Shown here: piece after piece, positions 22,540 through 34,240 of the stretch
Layout: every line of letters starts with the position of its first letter
How positions within the stretch are numbered: the first letter of the stretch is position 1
NCBI GenBank assembly: GCA_029990175.1
Contig: JARKIP010000099.1
Span: 1,302,001 to 1,366,000 of the forward strand
Reading direction: 5' to 3'
From: Petunia secreta
Lineage: Eukaryota > Streptophyta > Magnoliopsida > Solanales > Solanaceae
DNA length: 64,000 nt
Program-made: the position numbers and the translations under genes
The notes under the pieces: generated by a model
Databases searched by the model: none
Told to the model about the DNA's origin: nothing
What the model saw: the letters and a program-made list of their open reading frames with translations, nothing else

Positions 22540-24177
22540 TCCACAACTTGAACTAAAGGTACTCCTAAGCCACTTGACATACACTTTCCTAGGCCAAAAC
22601 TCCACTCTTCCTATAATCATCTCTTCCCACTTGACCAAAGAAGAAGAAGATAAATTAGTAGCAGTGGTGAGAAGAAGAATTAAAGAAATTGGGTAGACTC
22701 TTGCGGACATAAGAGGAATTAATCCGGGAGTATGCACTCACAAGATTCTTCTTAAAGAAGGATGTAAGCAAATGGTGGAACATCAAAGGAGGTTGAATCC
22801 TCCAATCCAAGAAGTACTCAAAAAGGAGATCATCAAATGGTTAGACGGGGGGGGGGGGGGGGTGATTGTTCTACTCTCCGATAGTGAATGGGTCTCACCC
22901 GTTCAATGTGTGCCCAAAAAGGGGGATGATGGTAGTTCACAATGTAAAAGGTGAAGCCATATCAACTCGAACCGTGACCTGATGGCGAGTATGCATGGAC
23001 TACCGTAAGCTCAACAATGCAACAAGAAAAGATCATTTTCCCTATCCTTCATTGACCAAATGCTTGATCGTTTGGCGGGCCGAGCTTGCTATTGTTTCCT
23101 CTATGCATATTCGGAGTACAATCAAATCTCAATTGAAGCAAATGATCAAGATAAGACAACCTTCACATGTCCTTATGGAACTTTTGCATCCCGTAAAATG
23201 CCTTTTGGACTTTGTAATGCCCCTTCTACTTTTCAAAGGTGTATGCTTGCACTCTTCCATGACAGGGTGGAGAATTTCTTATAGGTGTTCATGGATGATT
23301 TCTCCGTAGTGGGGAATTCTTTTGAAGATTATTTGTCTAATTTGGAGAATGTCTTAGAGAGGTGTGAAGAAACCAAACTTGTGCTTAATTGGGGGCAATG
23401 TCATTTCTTTGTTCAAGAAGGAATTGTTTTAGGGCAAAAGGTATCTAAAAAAAGAATTGAAGTAGATCATGCGAAGACTGAAGTCATCTCCAAACTTCCA
23501 CCTCCTACAACCGTCAAAGGAGTGAGAAGCTTCTTGGAACATGCGGGATTTTATCGCTGCTTCATCAAAGATTTCTCCATGATTGTTAACCTATTGTGCA
23601 AGTTGTTGGGAAAAGATGCTATATTTTAATTCAATGAAGCATGTTTGAAGGCCTTTGAAGAAGTCAAATTGAGATTGACAACCGCACCGGTAATAGTGAG
23701 TCTAAGATGGGATCTCCCATTTGAGCTCATGTGTGATGCTAGCGATGTTGCATTGGGAGCCGTGCTTGGCCAAAGGGTTGAGAAGATGTTTCGTCCTATC
23801 TATTATGCTAGCAAGACCATAAATGGAGCTCAACAAAATTACATGGTGATGGAGAAGGAGTTGTTAGCCATTGTTTTTGGCTTTGAGAAATTTTGATCTT
23901 ACTTGATTGGATCTAAAGTCATTGTGCATACCAATCGCTCTGCAATCTGATACTTGATGGCAAGAAGGATTCAAAAGCAAGATTGGTTAGATGGGTGCTA
24001 TTGTTACAAGAATTTGATTTTGAGATTCTTGATAGAAACGAAACCGAGAATCAAGTTGCGGACCACTTATCCCTTTTAGAGGAGGAGGGTCGCCCAAAAG
24101 AAACCCTTGAGATCAATGATTCTTTCCCGGATGAGAGGCTATTGGCGGTATCTTTGGAGGAAACTTCTTGGTATTAA
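22540..24177 (+). pseudogene. Element D RT and RNase H, broken; integrase absent
   Basis: RT entry with RLNPPIQEVLKKEIIKWLD near 22790, then a long G-run (about 22847-22862). MDYRKLNNATRKDHFP near 23000; MPFGLCNAPSTFQRC near 23200; catalytic FMDD near 23290; RNase H with CDASDVALGAVLGQ near 23735 and YYASKTINGAQQNY near 23800. Stops at 23282, 23628 and 23896 and several frame changes. Sequence ends at LEETSWY-stop. In the family the integrase follows here, but the next recognisable feature, only nine bases on, is the post-pol hairpin motif. Confidence 0.88.
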
Positions 24178-24186
24178 GGTAACACC

Positions 24187-24232
24187 GTCGTGCCGCGACA
24201 TTAAACAAGTGTTTCTTGGGAGGAAACCCAAG
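24187..24232 (+). other. Double-hairpin motif after pol in D
   Basis: GTCGTGCCGCGAC (24187-24199) followed by CTTGGG-AGGAAA-CCCAAG (24215-24232), the latter a perfect 6-bp stem. The same pair in the same order and spacing occurs in F on the minus strand (57026-56980). It lies directly after the coding region in both. Function unknown; a structural element of the Athila 3' region. Confidence 0.7.
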
Positions 24233-25911
24233 TTTTACTTTTAGTAAATTTTAGTTTTAACCATGTAGTTAGTATAAAAATTTCATATGAAGTTCTGTGA
24301 TGAATGCATTTGATTTTGGTCAAAGTGGTGTTGATGCAGGAAATTGCAAGGGATGAAAAGTGAGAAAAGTTGAAAAGGCGGAAAGGACCGCCGATTAAAG
24401 TGCGAAAGCAAAAGGGCAGCCCAACCAAAGGAAATGCGGGCCGCCCATATATGCAGTGAGCAAATGTTTTCTGCAGAGTGAAGGACTACCCAGCCTTTCA
24501 TTAGGCGAGCCGCTCATTCAACTCCGCAGAACAATCGGCGGGCCAACCCGCTAGTGCACACATGGAGGACTTAAGTCCTACTCGCATTCACTTCGGCAAC
24601 CCGCTGAATGAAGTGTGATCCGCCTCTTTCATGGGCCTCATGGGTTTTTACCCGACTATATAAGGCCCCAAGGTAAGTTTCTTTATTACTTTTCACCCCA
24701 ACCGAGAAAGCACAACCACCACCGGAAACCGCTGTTCCGACACACCACCACCACAAACAACACAAATCACAACACACGCACTTGATTTCACCAACCCACT
24801 ATTAATCTCTCGACCTGATTCGAAATTCTTCACAGAACCGGTAAGAATTCAATTCCTCGCTTTAAAATTTTCATGTTTTACATGTGGGGTAGTTAAAAAC
24901 TTCATGTTGGGGGTGGGCTTCTGTTGATTAATTTCATTATCCATGATTAGGTTGATTTTAGAGTTTGTTCTTACTTTTCATTTCATGAAATTTAAACCCT
25001 AGAGTATGTAGTTGTGGGTTTACTTTGTTCTTAAGTGAAGAAATGAGTAGAAGAAGAGAGTAAAAGTAAGAATAACCAAAACTTGAACTTGAATGACACC
25101 ATGAACGTACCTTGTTTTGCCTTGAAATCTTGAAAAAGTTTTGAACTTGGTATGAAATTTGGCTGACTTTTCATGAATTTTGGTTGAATTCGTGGTCTCG
25201 TTCTTGAGAGAAAATGTGAGAGATGTGAGAAGTTGATAAGACCACCTAGGATTGTGTTTGGGGGTGTAAAGAAAAGTGAGAAATGGAATAACTTGGAATC
25301 CGTGCACTGTAGAAAAATTAGGCCAAGGACTCGGCAAACTGCCGATAAGGCAAGATGCTGCACAATTAAGTGCAGACTACACTAGGCGTGCCTGCACAAC
25401 CAAGTACGAGGCTGTCGGTGTCAACAGTAAGCTCGAAAAAGAGGTGAGCTGAGCTTGCCCATTGCAGAAAAAAGGGCGACTCACCGACCCCTCTGGTCAA
25501 AAGTTGTGCGAGACGCCTAAGCCAAAGTGTGCCTCGCATATGGAAGGGCGGAATGAGTAGGCGAGCTTTTGCTTACAAGTGCGAGCCGCCGACTCTAATA
25601 GCGAGTGAATTTTTTCTACGGCTTGAGCAAAAGCCTCGCACTTCAATCGGTGTCACGCCGGTGCTTCTCTGCACTGGATTCTGCGGGCCGCCTTTTCAAG
25701 TCTGCGAGCTCGCCCATTGTTCTGCGACCCGCTTTTTCTTTTGCATCCTATGAACTTTTTTGATTTCCCAAGTGTTCCATCCCATTCCATTCCATTCCAT
25801 TCCTTGAACTTCACATGCTAGTTTAGGATGATCATAACTTAGTTAGGAATAGGATAGTGTAGAGATTCACAAACTAATACTTGTGTTGAGCTGTTGTTGC
25901 CCAGGTAAAAC
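24233..25911 (+). other. Noncoding leader before the extra ORF of D
   Basis: No credible ORF. GC-rich patches with GCGGGCCGCC words (24360-24560, 25540-25740) resemble the LTR U3 block. A CATGTTGGGGGTGGG string (about 24902) resembles an internal polypurine tract. A TATA-like CTATATAAGG occurs at about 24656, which might drive a separate transcript for the ORF at 25912. Confidence 0.5.
25779..25804 (+). repeat. Short CCATT microsatellite
   Basis: Four to five tandem CCATT/TTCCA units in the leader of the extra ORF. Confidence 0.8.
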
Positions 25912-28082
25912 ATGAAGAAGCAAGTAGTGAAAAGGGATGGAGCAAGAAAGTCACCTACCAAGGAAAAAAAGAGAGAAGATGAATTGAAAAAGAAAATGGA
26001 AGCCAATAAAGAAAGAGCTGATCAAGAAGCCAAGGCGCAGAAAAAGGGAAAGAACCTCATAGACCCAAAGCCTTCAAAACCAAAGTCCACCCCTAGTCAA
26101 GGGCCTTCCACCACAGTAGAAGAAGCTATATCCGATGTTGAAGAGTGGGGAGAGGAAGGGGCTTAAATCCATCTAGAGTCTGCAAAAGAACCCCACAGAA
26201 CATAGAAGATCCTCAACAACAGGTTCAATAAAAATGAGGCTGCTGAAGCAATGTACCATTTGCCAAGAACAATCTACCTAGAGAAGCAAGTACAGAGTGA
26301 ATGGGCAAAGAAATATGGTGATGAGTTTTGGGAAGAAATTGACAGGAGAAAGTGGCACTTTTGGCTAGAACCCCCCGGTGAATACAATGAAATAATGGTG
26401 AAGGAATTCTATGCAAACCTCTTACAAGACCCCCACCAGAAGAAAAAGAAAGAAGTATTCAAGGTGAAGGTGAGAACAGTAGAAGTCATCGTCAGTGATG
26501 AAGAAATTAATGAAACCTATGGGTTACCAGCAGTTGATCAGTGGGAATATGAGCTAAAAGACAAGAAATGGAGAACAAATGAAGAAGGAAGCTTGAAAAC
26601 ATTGATAGCAGCCATGATTGGTTCTCCTGGGATTATACCAACTTGGACTAAACCAGGAGTCCAAATCAAGAAGAAGGATTTGAACTTGATTGCCAAGGGT
26701 TGGAATGCAGTGATAAGCAACAGATTCATCCCTTCATTGAATGATACAAGTATAACAAGACAAAAGGCAGTTCTCATAGCTTCTATCATGAACTACTTCA
26801 ACATTGATGTTGGGAAGGTGATATTTGAAAGAATTGGCTCGACAGCTCATCAGAATGTAACAGCCTATGGTTTCCCCTGTCTACTTACCAAACTCATGAG
26901 GCATGTGCCCATATTGCTTGACATAGATTACATCAAGGAAGCTAAAGTTACAGTAGATCTCAAAAGGATCCGAGATGATGAAGTGAAAGAAAGAGAGAGA
27001 GGAGTCCAGATAGATAAGGAGGAAATAGCAGCTACAACCCCTCAAGGGGGAAAAAAATCTCCAGTCAAAAAAATTCCAGCCCCTCCTCCATCATTGGAGG
27101 AAATCTCAGCTAAGCAGTTTGAACTCTTCCAAATCCCCAAAGCACTGAAGGAGATCAATGATAATATTATTGGATTGGATACCAGAGTGGGGCTCCTGAG
27201 AGGACCATCTGTGGAGTTGGAAAGAGCTCTAAGACCCATTGTTGCTGCTGTGGAAGAACTCACCAAAGCTGTGATAGAAAACACCACCAAGGTGACTGAA
27301 TTGGCTGACAGAGTGGGGGACTTGGAGCAATCAGACTTGAGAACCAGAACGACATTGAAGCAGCTGAAGATTGATAAAGGAATAATCCCAAGAACCACAC
27401 AGACAAGGGAGTACAGGTGGAGATTAATAGTGATGAAGAAGAATTGGATAATGAAGAAGAAGAAGATGAAAGTGAAGAAGAAGAGATTGGAGAGGGAGAT
27501 GAACCAGAAAAAGAGAGCACCACAACAAAGGTGAAAGAAACTCCTGACCAGGTGATGGCAAGGATTGAAGCTCATAGAAGAGAGAAGTTCCAAAGTCAAC
27601 AAGAGATAAAAAGACAAAGAGAAAGTGGAGCAGACCAAGCAAGAAAGGAAGGCCCCGAAGTGAAGAAGCAAAAGAAGGAAGAAGAGGTGAAAGATCAAGT
27701 GGCTACAAAGCCAAAGGTAGTTGAAAAAGCTAGTGTTCAAAAAGAAGATCCTAAAGCCTATGTGAGGAAGAGAAAAGCTGATGACATTGCAAAGAAAGAA
27801 GACAAGGAAGCTGGTACCAAAGAAGACGAGACAGAAAAACACAAAGCAGAAAGAAGAGAGTAGGAGAGAGCAAAAGTGGAAGAAGACAAAAGAAGAATGG
27901 CAGAAATACGAAACAAAATGAATGAAGAAACAACAATGGCAGAAAGGATTAGGAAAGAACAAATAGCCAAGCTAGAAGAAACATACACAAAGGAATTAGC
28001 TACAACAACTGCTGCAAAATCATCCTCATCATCAGCTCCCACAGGAAAAAGCCAAATTCCACCAAGTGAGAAGAATCCATAA
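25912..28082 (+). pseudogene. Extra ORF of D, plant transposon-protein domain (PF20167-like) plus coiled coil
   Basis: Lys/Glu-rich N-terminus (25912-26166), then stops at 26164 and 26209 in the same frame. The domain runs from 26251 with KWHFWLEPPGEYNEIMVKEF, TYGLPAVDQWEYEL and AYGFPCLLTKLMRHVPI, which I recognise as the putative plant transposon protein family often carried by Athila-like elements in the env position. A Pro-rich linker and an acidic/basic coiled-coil tail follow. A frameshift lies near 27400-27417, and a TAG at 27861 interrupts the tail, which resumes to 28082. Without those lesions it would be about 700 residues. I see no signal peptide or membrane segment, so an envelope role is not supported. 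Confidence 0.75.
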
Positions 28083-30010
28083 ACAACTCAACTTGAGGAG
28101 GACAAGGCTCCACCACCATCTTCATGATCATTTTTAGGGAGCACTCTTACCCCTACTTATTTACTTTTTGTTCTATGTTTAGTTGCTTGGGGACATAGCA
28201 ACTTTTCATGTTGGGGGTAGGGTAGTTATGTTTTGTGTGATATGTCCCAAACTATCTTTATGTTATGTTTGTTTTATGTGACATGGATGTTTAATTTAGG
28301 TTGTGTTTGTGATGTATATAATCGTGTGATGCTGTTTATATTATTTTCTTATGTTATGTTTTTAAATTTATAGTACAGTGCGTAGTTGTTGTTAATATCA
28401 TTAAAAAATAGAGAAAAGCCAAAAACCCAAATAAAATTGAAAATCCCAAAAAGAAAAATGCTCAAAAGGTACTCCCGCGAACTACGCTTGGGATGTGGTC
28501 TTCTTTCCACAGATTCGCACCTGTGAAACTCATTTTACTTGGGTCCCCAAAACAACCAACCATTGTAAATACCACTTGTGTAAATAGTTTTAACTTAGTA
28601 AATAACCTTCTTGGTTTTCTTTGACTCGGTTCTTTTCCCAAGAATGGAATTCTTTTGAACCGGGCATTTTTTAGGTCTCTAATCATAGAAGTGCCATCCT
28701 TGTTTCGTGACTTGTTTGATACCAATACATTAGGAGCACACATGAGAAAGTTTGTGGATTGTTTGTTGAGAGTCGCACCTATAACCTTTAGGTTCTTGTG
28801 ATGACTTTATGCATGTGTAGTATAGGTTAGATCCCTGCCTTAAGTGTTGGAAATTTGATGTTCTTGTCTCTTGTCCCGTATGCTAGTGAGGTGAGTTCTT
28901 ACTCAAAAGCTTGTTAATTGCATATGCATGTTAGAACTTGGCTTGTATGTCCTTGAAAACGAATAAAGTGTCAATTTGATGGTTGGATACGATAATAGGT
29001 ATTTCTTTGACTCGTTTGAGCCTTTCAAGCCACCAAATAGAATTAATCCTCCGTTAGCCAATTCTGGGCCTTAATATCCTTTCTTTTTTATAGCCATATA
29101 ATTAGCCCGAGCCAATTCTAAGTGCTTAATAGCACTAACCCTTCCCTTGGCCCTACCTCCTTGAGGCATTGAAAGACGTGCAACGTAGACTAAGGTCTAA
29201 TTTTGGGAGAGGGGAACAAAGAAATAAAAGCTATGTGGCTCTTCAAAAAGGAAGATGATGGTATAAAGAAAAGTTGCAAAAGAGAAAAGAAGAAAATCAA
29301 GAAAAGTACAAAAATAGTAAAAGACAAATCAAAAAGACAAAAATAAAAAGAGAAGCAAGTGAAAGAATAAGAGCCACCCAAGCAAAGATCAAGATTAAAA
29401 ATGGGAATAAGAGCTAAAACGTAAAAAGAAAGCTCAAAGTGAAAAGTTTGCAAAGATGATGTAGTGCCCAAGGAAGGAATTTAATCACTCTTTATCCAAA
29501 TTATACCCTTACTTTATCTAAAAGCCTACATTATAACCTTAGAACCCTATTTAATTCTCCATTGATTGATATGAAAGGAAATAACAAGTGACACTAAGGC
29601 CAACCTTATGGCATTGTATATGCTTAACTTGCATTCATTTTTGAGAGTGAGAGTTTAAATTTTAAGGGTCCCTTTTGTTTGCATTATATTGAGAGATTGA
29701 GACCCATTCATGTGGTGAGAGCATTAAGGGACTTGAGACTTGAAGGTGGAAACAAGAAAACCTTAGGTGAGTTGAGAAAACCATTGTGCTATGCATGCTC
29801 TAGTCCCTACTAGAAGCTTTAGAAGAGATAGTTGCGACTATGGTTCTTGTGGATTGATTGGTTGGATTCTCATGTGTGAAATTAAGTGTTAGTACCAACC
29901 AAAGTCATGAACTCTTCTTTTACTCCATTCCCTTGTTGAACTCAATCCCAGTGCTAAGAAAATGAAACATGAGCCAAATTCTTAATGTTGCTTGAGGGCA
30001 AGCAAAAGCT
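28083..30010 (+). other. Noncoding 3' region of D
   Basis: No gene. It contains a CATGTTGGGGGTAGGG string (about 28208) similar to the one at 24902, an A-rich stretch 29210-29450, and the lead-in to the polypurine tract. Open stretches on either strand here are low-complexity. Confidence 0.6.
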
Positions 30011-30025
30011 TAAGTTTGGGGGAGT
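30011..30025 (+). other. Element D polypurine tract
   Basis: TAAGTTTGGGGGAGT immediately before the TGATAT start of the 3' LTR, the expected plus-strand primer. Confidence 0.8.
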
Positions 30026-31539
30026 TGATATGTTTGTATTTTGTGCTCAATTGTAACTCATTCCGACTAGCTTTTAGCCTTTTTAGTGATGTTACTTGAA
30101 TGAATCTTATGTTAATCTTCATGTTTCAGGTTTTTAAGAGAATTTACATACAAAGCCGAAGAAAACATACAAAAGAGAAAATTCAAGTGCGCTTTGGCTA
30201 CAAAAGTGAAGAACATGAAAACAAGGCAGCAGTGGAAAGGGCGCCTTGCCGAACATGAGGCTCAAAAGGCCAGCCATCCACCAAAGGAAGGGATGTTCAC
30301 AGCAACCAGCAACTCAAAAGGGCAGCCCGCCGATATTTATGCTGAACATATCCGGAGGCCCCGCAGAATAAGAGGCGACACCGCCGTTTCTTACAGTGAG
30401 ATGATAAAATCTGCGGCACTGAGGAGTTTGTCGCAAACACAAAGGCGGCCTGCCTAACCTACACCACACAAGAAACGGCGAGTTAGAAAACGTGAAAGCT
30501 GCGAGCTAGCAACCAAATGTGCGGCTCTCCTAACAAGAGGTGGCCTTGCGTAAAATCAAGGAAAACGACATTTTTGTAAATAATATCGTATTTTTGAAAC
30601 CCATGCCTATAAATAGGCTGTTATGCCTCTGAGAAAACATACCCTTTTTAGGCTAGAATATTACTTTAAAGCTTTTTGAATATTCTTGGAGTTCTAAGAG
30701 GGTTTCTACTTGAATCTTTGTAAGGAATTCAATCTTCAATCTAATTTCTTATATGATTCTTGCCATTTCATCTTACATTATGTTTGTGTTAGACCCTAGT
30801 ATGAGTAGCTAAACTCATACTAGGCGTTTATTCATGAAGACATGATTTTCTTAGCTTAAATTTTGTATTTAATCTTATAAAATTAATGGGTTAACATACA
30901 TCTAGCTCTCCATCGCATTCTCTTAACTAGGGTTTAAGGCACGACCGTACTTGAACCTAACCCCATTTTATTTTTATCACCAGAAAGCGATTAAAGGCGT
31001 AGGTTAATGGAGACTAGCAAGAATTTAGGTTACATTGGTTGCGACCTACCCCATCTAAAGGGGCCGACCTAAATAGGTCAACCCCGCTCGGGTCTTTGAA
31101 CTAGGGTTTCTCGCGCTTCATTATTGAACCGAGAAGGCTTGATGAAGTAAAATCCTCCCTATCCCGAGAGGGTTTTGAGGAATACATTAGAGGTCTAACC
31201 ATGAGTGTTACCTATGAGATTTGTGAGATTAATATTGGTATTTAGCTAAGAGAAACTTGTGTGAATGGATAAACCCCTAGCTCATTCCCATAGTTTACCC
31301 CATCATCATTATTTAGTTTGCTTTACATTATTTGCTAATTTAGTTATACTTAAACACTTTCACCCTTAATTATTAGGAACATTACGAACAATGCTTAGAA
31401 CCCGTAACTATTCAACCTAAGTCTAATAGATTATCTTGCTAGGTCCATGCAAAAATCGACCCCGACTCATAAGTTGGGTACTATTATCTTTGACGACCGC
31501 CCCATCAATCATTGAGGTGAGTGGATTGAGCGTGGATCA
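30026..31539 (+). repeat. Element D 3' LTR
   Basis: 1514 bp, TGATATGTTT...GCGTGGATCA. It matches 17807-19316 with many substitutions and small indels. TATA box TATAAATA at 30608-30615. Confidence 0.93.
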
Positions 31540-31544
31540 GCACC

Positions 31545-31891
31545 CCTGTTGTCGTGCCCGTGGGAATGAACTTCCGGATGCCTATATTCGGAGCTATAGC
31601 TGGAGTATCAGTAGGGGTCGTATTATTTCACATCGAGGCTGCCTCCAATGAACTACGAAACTCAGCGTTAAAATTTATCTATTCCGCAAATTGCCTCTGG
31701 AGTTGCTGTAAGGTATTTATAACGTAGGCTTGGAATGGGTCGTTTGACCCCGATGAAGAAATTTTGATTGGAGGCGGAGGAGGTGGAGTTATGATGTTTG
31801 GTGGTGGGGGAGGCACAAACGCCTCAGTATTAACCTGCCCATCGGGGCGTTGTTGATTTCCTTTCACTGTTTCTTCGTATTTAGCCATCAC
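31545..31891 (-). pseudogene. Element A gag, N-terminal part
   Basis: Start codon at 31888 or 31891, giving MAKYEETVKG, then a Pro-rich stretch and FQAYVINTLQQLQRQFAE, matching the N-terminal region of gag in C. It is cut at 31545 by the insertion of D and continues at 17801. Confidence 0.8.
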
Positions 31892-31958
31892 TAAGGATCC
31901 GAAGTATTAAAGTGAACAAACGTGTCGTAAACCTTTGGACCAAGACGCTATTTCTTGA

Positions 31959-31976
31959 TCCCCACAGACGGTGCCA
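31959..31976 (-). other. Element A primer-binding site
   Basis: Minus strand TGGCACCGTCTGTGGGGA, three bases inside the 5' LTR and one base different from the site in C. This is the Tat-style primer site; I do not assign the tRNA. Confidence 0.8.
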
Positions 31977-31979
31977 ATT

Positions 31980-32594
31980 TTTATTGGCTTAAACCGAATT
32001 AGGTCAATGAATCGAATTTATAAGGGTTTACAAGCAATGTTATGTATCAAAGTTGCGTAAGAACAATGAATTAAAATAGACAAGAGGATAATCGAAACAA
32101 GTAAATAATGATTTCAATAAATACCTTTGAGTACACAATTTGATAGAAATTCAGTAAGTAATTTTTTTTTAGATCTTTATAATGTAATTGATGAGCTATT
32201 TATAGATTTTCGGATTTGAAAAGCTCACGGCCACTTTCCCCTGCTTTGATCATGGCTTTGTCCATGTTTCTCCCTATTGAAAGCTAATTAGTGGGCAAAG
32301 ATCGCGGGGCACCCACTTTGCTGAAATAAGGATGACTTATCGAGGACGTGATTTTCTACTTTGGAGGCACGAGCCGTTGATTCGCCGAGGCAGTGACTTT
32401 CTGCCTCGGGAGTACGAGCCCGTTGATTCACTGAGACCATTCCTCCTCGAGGTTGGTCAAGAATTCATACCTCGAGGTTATACCTCGAGGGCCATGTTGT
32501 TTACCTCGTGTTCAAAATCGGCAAGTTTTCGCATGATGTGTTCGAATCACACGCTCGAGTTGCTACGTGTGCCAGCCATATTTTACCCAATAGA
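31980..32594 (-). repeat. Element A 5' LTR
   Basis: 615 bp matching 2095-2677. The terminal bases have decayed (TTTATTGG for TGTATTGG; AATAGA for AATACA). Minus-strand TATA box at about 32197-32204. The TSD AAGCT follows at 32595-32599. Confidence 0.9.
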
Positions 32595-32718
32595 AAGCTA
32601 TAACGTGGTTTGAAGGATTTGGACTGGCTAAACCAGAGTTAGCAAGCTAGCGATGGTCTTGGGATGCTTGTTTCAGAAAAAATAGTGGACTCGATGGAAA
32701 AGCAAGCTAAGGTCCTTA

Positions 32719-33230
32719 TGGGTCTGTTCGGTTCAAAAAGTTTTATGCGGGTATTAACAATTAATGCGGGTATTAGTAATGCGGGTATTAGTAATGTGGG
32801 TATTTGTAATGTGGATATGAGTTATGCATGTATTATAACGTAGGGATTATTTCTTGAATCACCGATGTATTAAAAATTAATAAACAATATTATAATTTAA
32901 AATATTTAGTTACTCCTTAAATAAAATTTAAAAATATCTTTTTTATTATGAGGGTTAATTTTGTTATTTTAAATTTTCATACCTGCATTGCTAATACCCG
33001 CATTACTTGTTCCACCTTCTGCCCCGCATGAAATAATAAATATATTTCTGTATAACTTATGCGGGTATTAACTATGCAGAATATATAAAAGCGCAATCAA
33101 ATATTGCACTTATTTAATGGCAGCATTAGAAAGGTTCTTAAAATTTGTATAACCCAACCGAACATGGTACTAAATTAATGTTAGGGCTTGTGTGGGTATT
33201 ACCCCAATAAACCCACAACCGAACGACCCC
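32719..33230. mobile_element. Tourist/PIF-Harbinger-like MITE
   Basis: About 512 bp. Terminal inverted repeats GGGTCTGTTCGGTT (from 32720) and AACCGAACGACCC (ending 33229), flanked by TTA on both sides (32716-32718, 33231-33233), the 3-bp target typical of PIF/Harbinger. AT-rich, no ORF. Near each end are repeated TGCGGGTATTA words in opposite orientation (32745-32800 and 32990-33015). One terminal base on each side does not pair. Confidence 0.75.
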
Positions 33231-33233
33231 TTA

Positions 33234-33670
33234 TAGTATAAATGCAGTGCAAAATCAGAAAGAAAAAGTTTAAATATTCTCGGTTTCAACTTGAACTATC
33301 CTTACAACTCATAACACATACTCCTAATAGGGAAGACTAAACAGTCGGTTCATAAAGTGGAGCTCAAATACTCAAAACGATATGTCGAGTTGCTTAAGAC
33401 TCAATAATCCATTCCTTCTCAATAAACCATCTGATAACATCAAATACCAAGCTCAACAGTCCCACAAGTCATAATTCACATAAGTTATTATAGCAACACC
33501 GCGAAAGAAAAAAAAAATCTAAAGGAGCACCCGGTTCACCAAACGTGCTCGTATGAAAGATATAGGGGGCCGGGTTGTTAAATTTGGAATGCGAATCTCA
33601 ATTTTGGCAATCAAAGTTCTAATCTAAACAAAGGCAATAATTCTCTTATCTAAACTAATAAATCTTTGTG
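33234..33670. other. Unannotated sequence
   Basis: AT-rich, no convincing ORF, repeat ends or RNA. Element C later inserted at its right edge. Confidence 0.6.
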
Positions 33671-33675
33671 GGTAG

Positions 33676-34219
33676 TGTATGAGCCTAAATCGGTTTTAGG
33701 TACACAAATCGAATTTGGATTCGGATACAAGCAATTCTTTGTATCAAAGTTTAAATCATGCGTAAAAAGCTATAAAATGCTGGGAAGTAACAGTATTTCA
33801 ATATATTGTGGTGAGTACAAATTTGGGCAGCGTTTCAGTATAAATTTCTGGATCCCTACAATACAAAACAATCTAATATTTATAGGTGTGTAGTCCTTTC
33901 CCACGTTCTCCATTAGCTGCTGAACGGTCTCCCACGATCTGAGCATTAAATGGGGGAGTTAGTGGGGTAAAGTAGTGGGCTGCAAAGCCGCTTGAACCGA
34001 GGGGAATCCACCGAGGTGAGAGCTACCGACCTCGGTGACTTGGCCCTGTTGCTTTGACCGAGGTGATCGCTACCGAAGCTCAGCTCACGGCTCGCCTTCG
34101 GTTTCAAGGCCTCGGCGATTCGCTCGATCGCTTCGGCGGTTGCTTAGTCGGGACGTGCTCGGTCGTTCAGATTTGCATGACCGGGGCGAATCACCGCGGG
34201 TCGAATTTTACCCAATACA
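33676..34219 (-). repeat. Element C 3' LTR
   Basis: 544 bp, plus strand TGTATGAGCC...CCAATACA. Minus-strand TATA box (TATAAATA) at 33877-33884, with a CTCGG-rich GC block upstream of it in the direction of transcription (about 33990-34200). Confidence 0.95.
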
Positions 34220-34240
34220 GATAGTCCCCCCACTCCTCGG
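34220..34240 (-). other. Element C polypurine tract
   Basis: On the minus strand GAGGAGTGGGGGGACTATC runs directly into the 3' LTR. The same tract is next to the 3' LTRs of A and E. Confidence 0.85.

Larger units (their letters stand above)
17807..31539 (+). mobile_element. Element D: Athila-type Ty3/gypsy element lacking integrase
   Basis: Plus-oriented, 13.7 kb, LTRs 17807-19316 and 30026-31539. TSD GTACC (17802-17806) / GCACC (31540-31544), one mismatch. Joining the flanks restores the gag sequence of A when compared with C. It has a tRNA-Asp-type primer site, Athila-style gag and protease (DLGASINLMP), RT and RNase H, no integrase, then an extra ORF with a plant transposon-protein domain (PF20167-like by eye), a long noncoding tail and a polypurine tract. 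Every coding part has stops or frameshifts. Confidence 0.92.
2095..32594 (-). mobile_element. Element A: old Tat-type Ty3/gypsy retrotransposon, twice interrupted
   Basis: Minus-oriented element with LTRs at 2095-2677 (3') and 31980-32594 (5'), flanked by a perfect TSD AAGCT (2090-2094 and 32595-32599). Removing insertions B and D with their TSD copies leaves about 10.5 kb, close to the 10.67 kb of the related element C. Order in its own direction: 5' LTR, primer site, gag, protease, RT, two RNases H, integrase, antisense gene, polypurine tract, 3' LTR. All coding parts carry stops and frameshifts. It is the oldest layer here because it serves as target for both B and D. Confidence 0.92.

Noticed and set aside
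27042..27962. 306-codon open stretch on the minus strand
   Set aside because: Phe/Leu/Ser-rich antisense shadow of the Lys/Glu-rich extra ORF of D; no domain of its own.
25912..28082. Extra ORF of D as a retroviral envelope
   Set aside because: No signal peptide, hydrophobic membrane span or cysteine pattern seen; the visible domain resembles plant transposon proteins.
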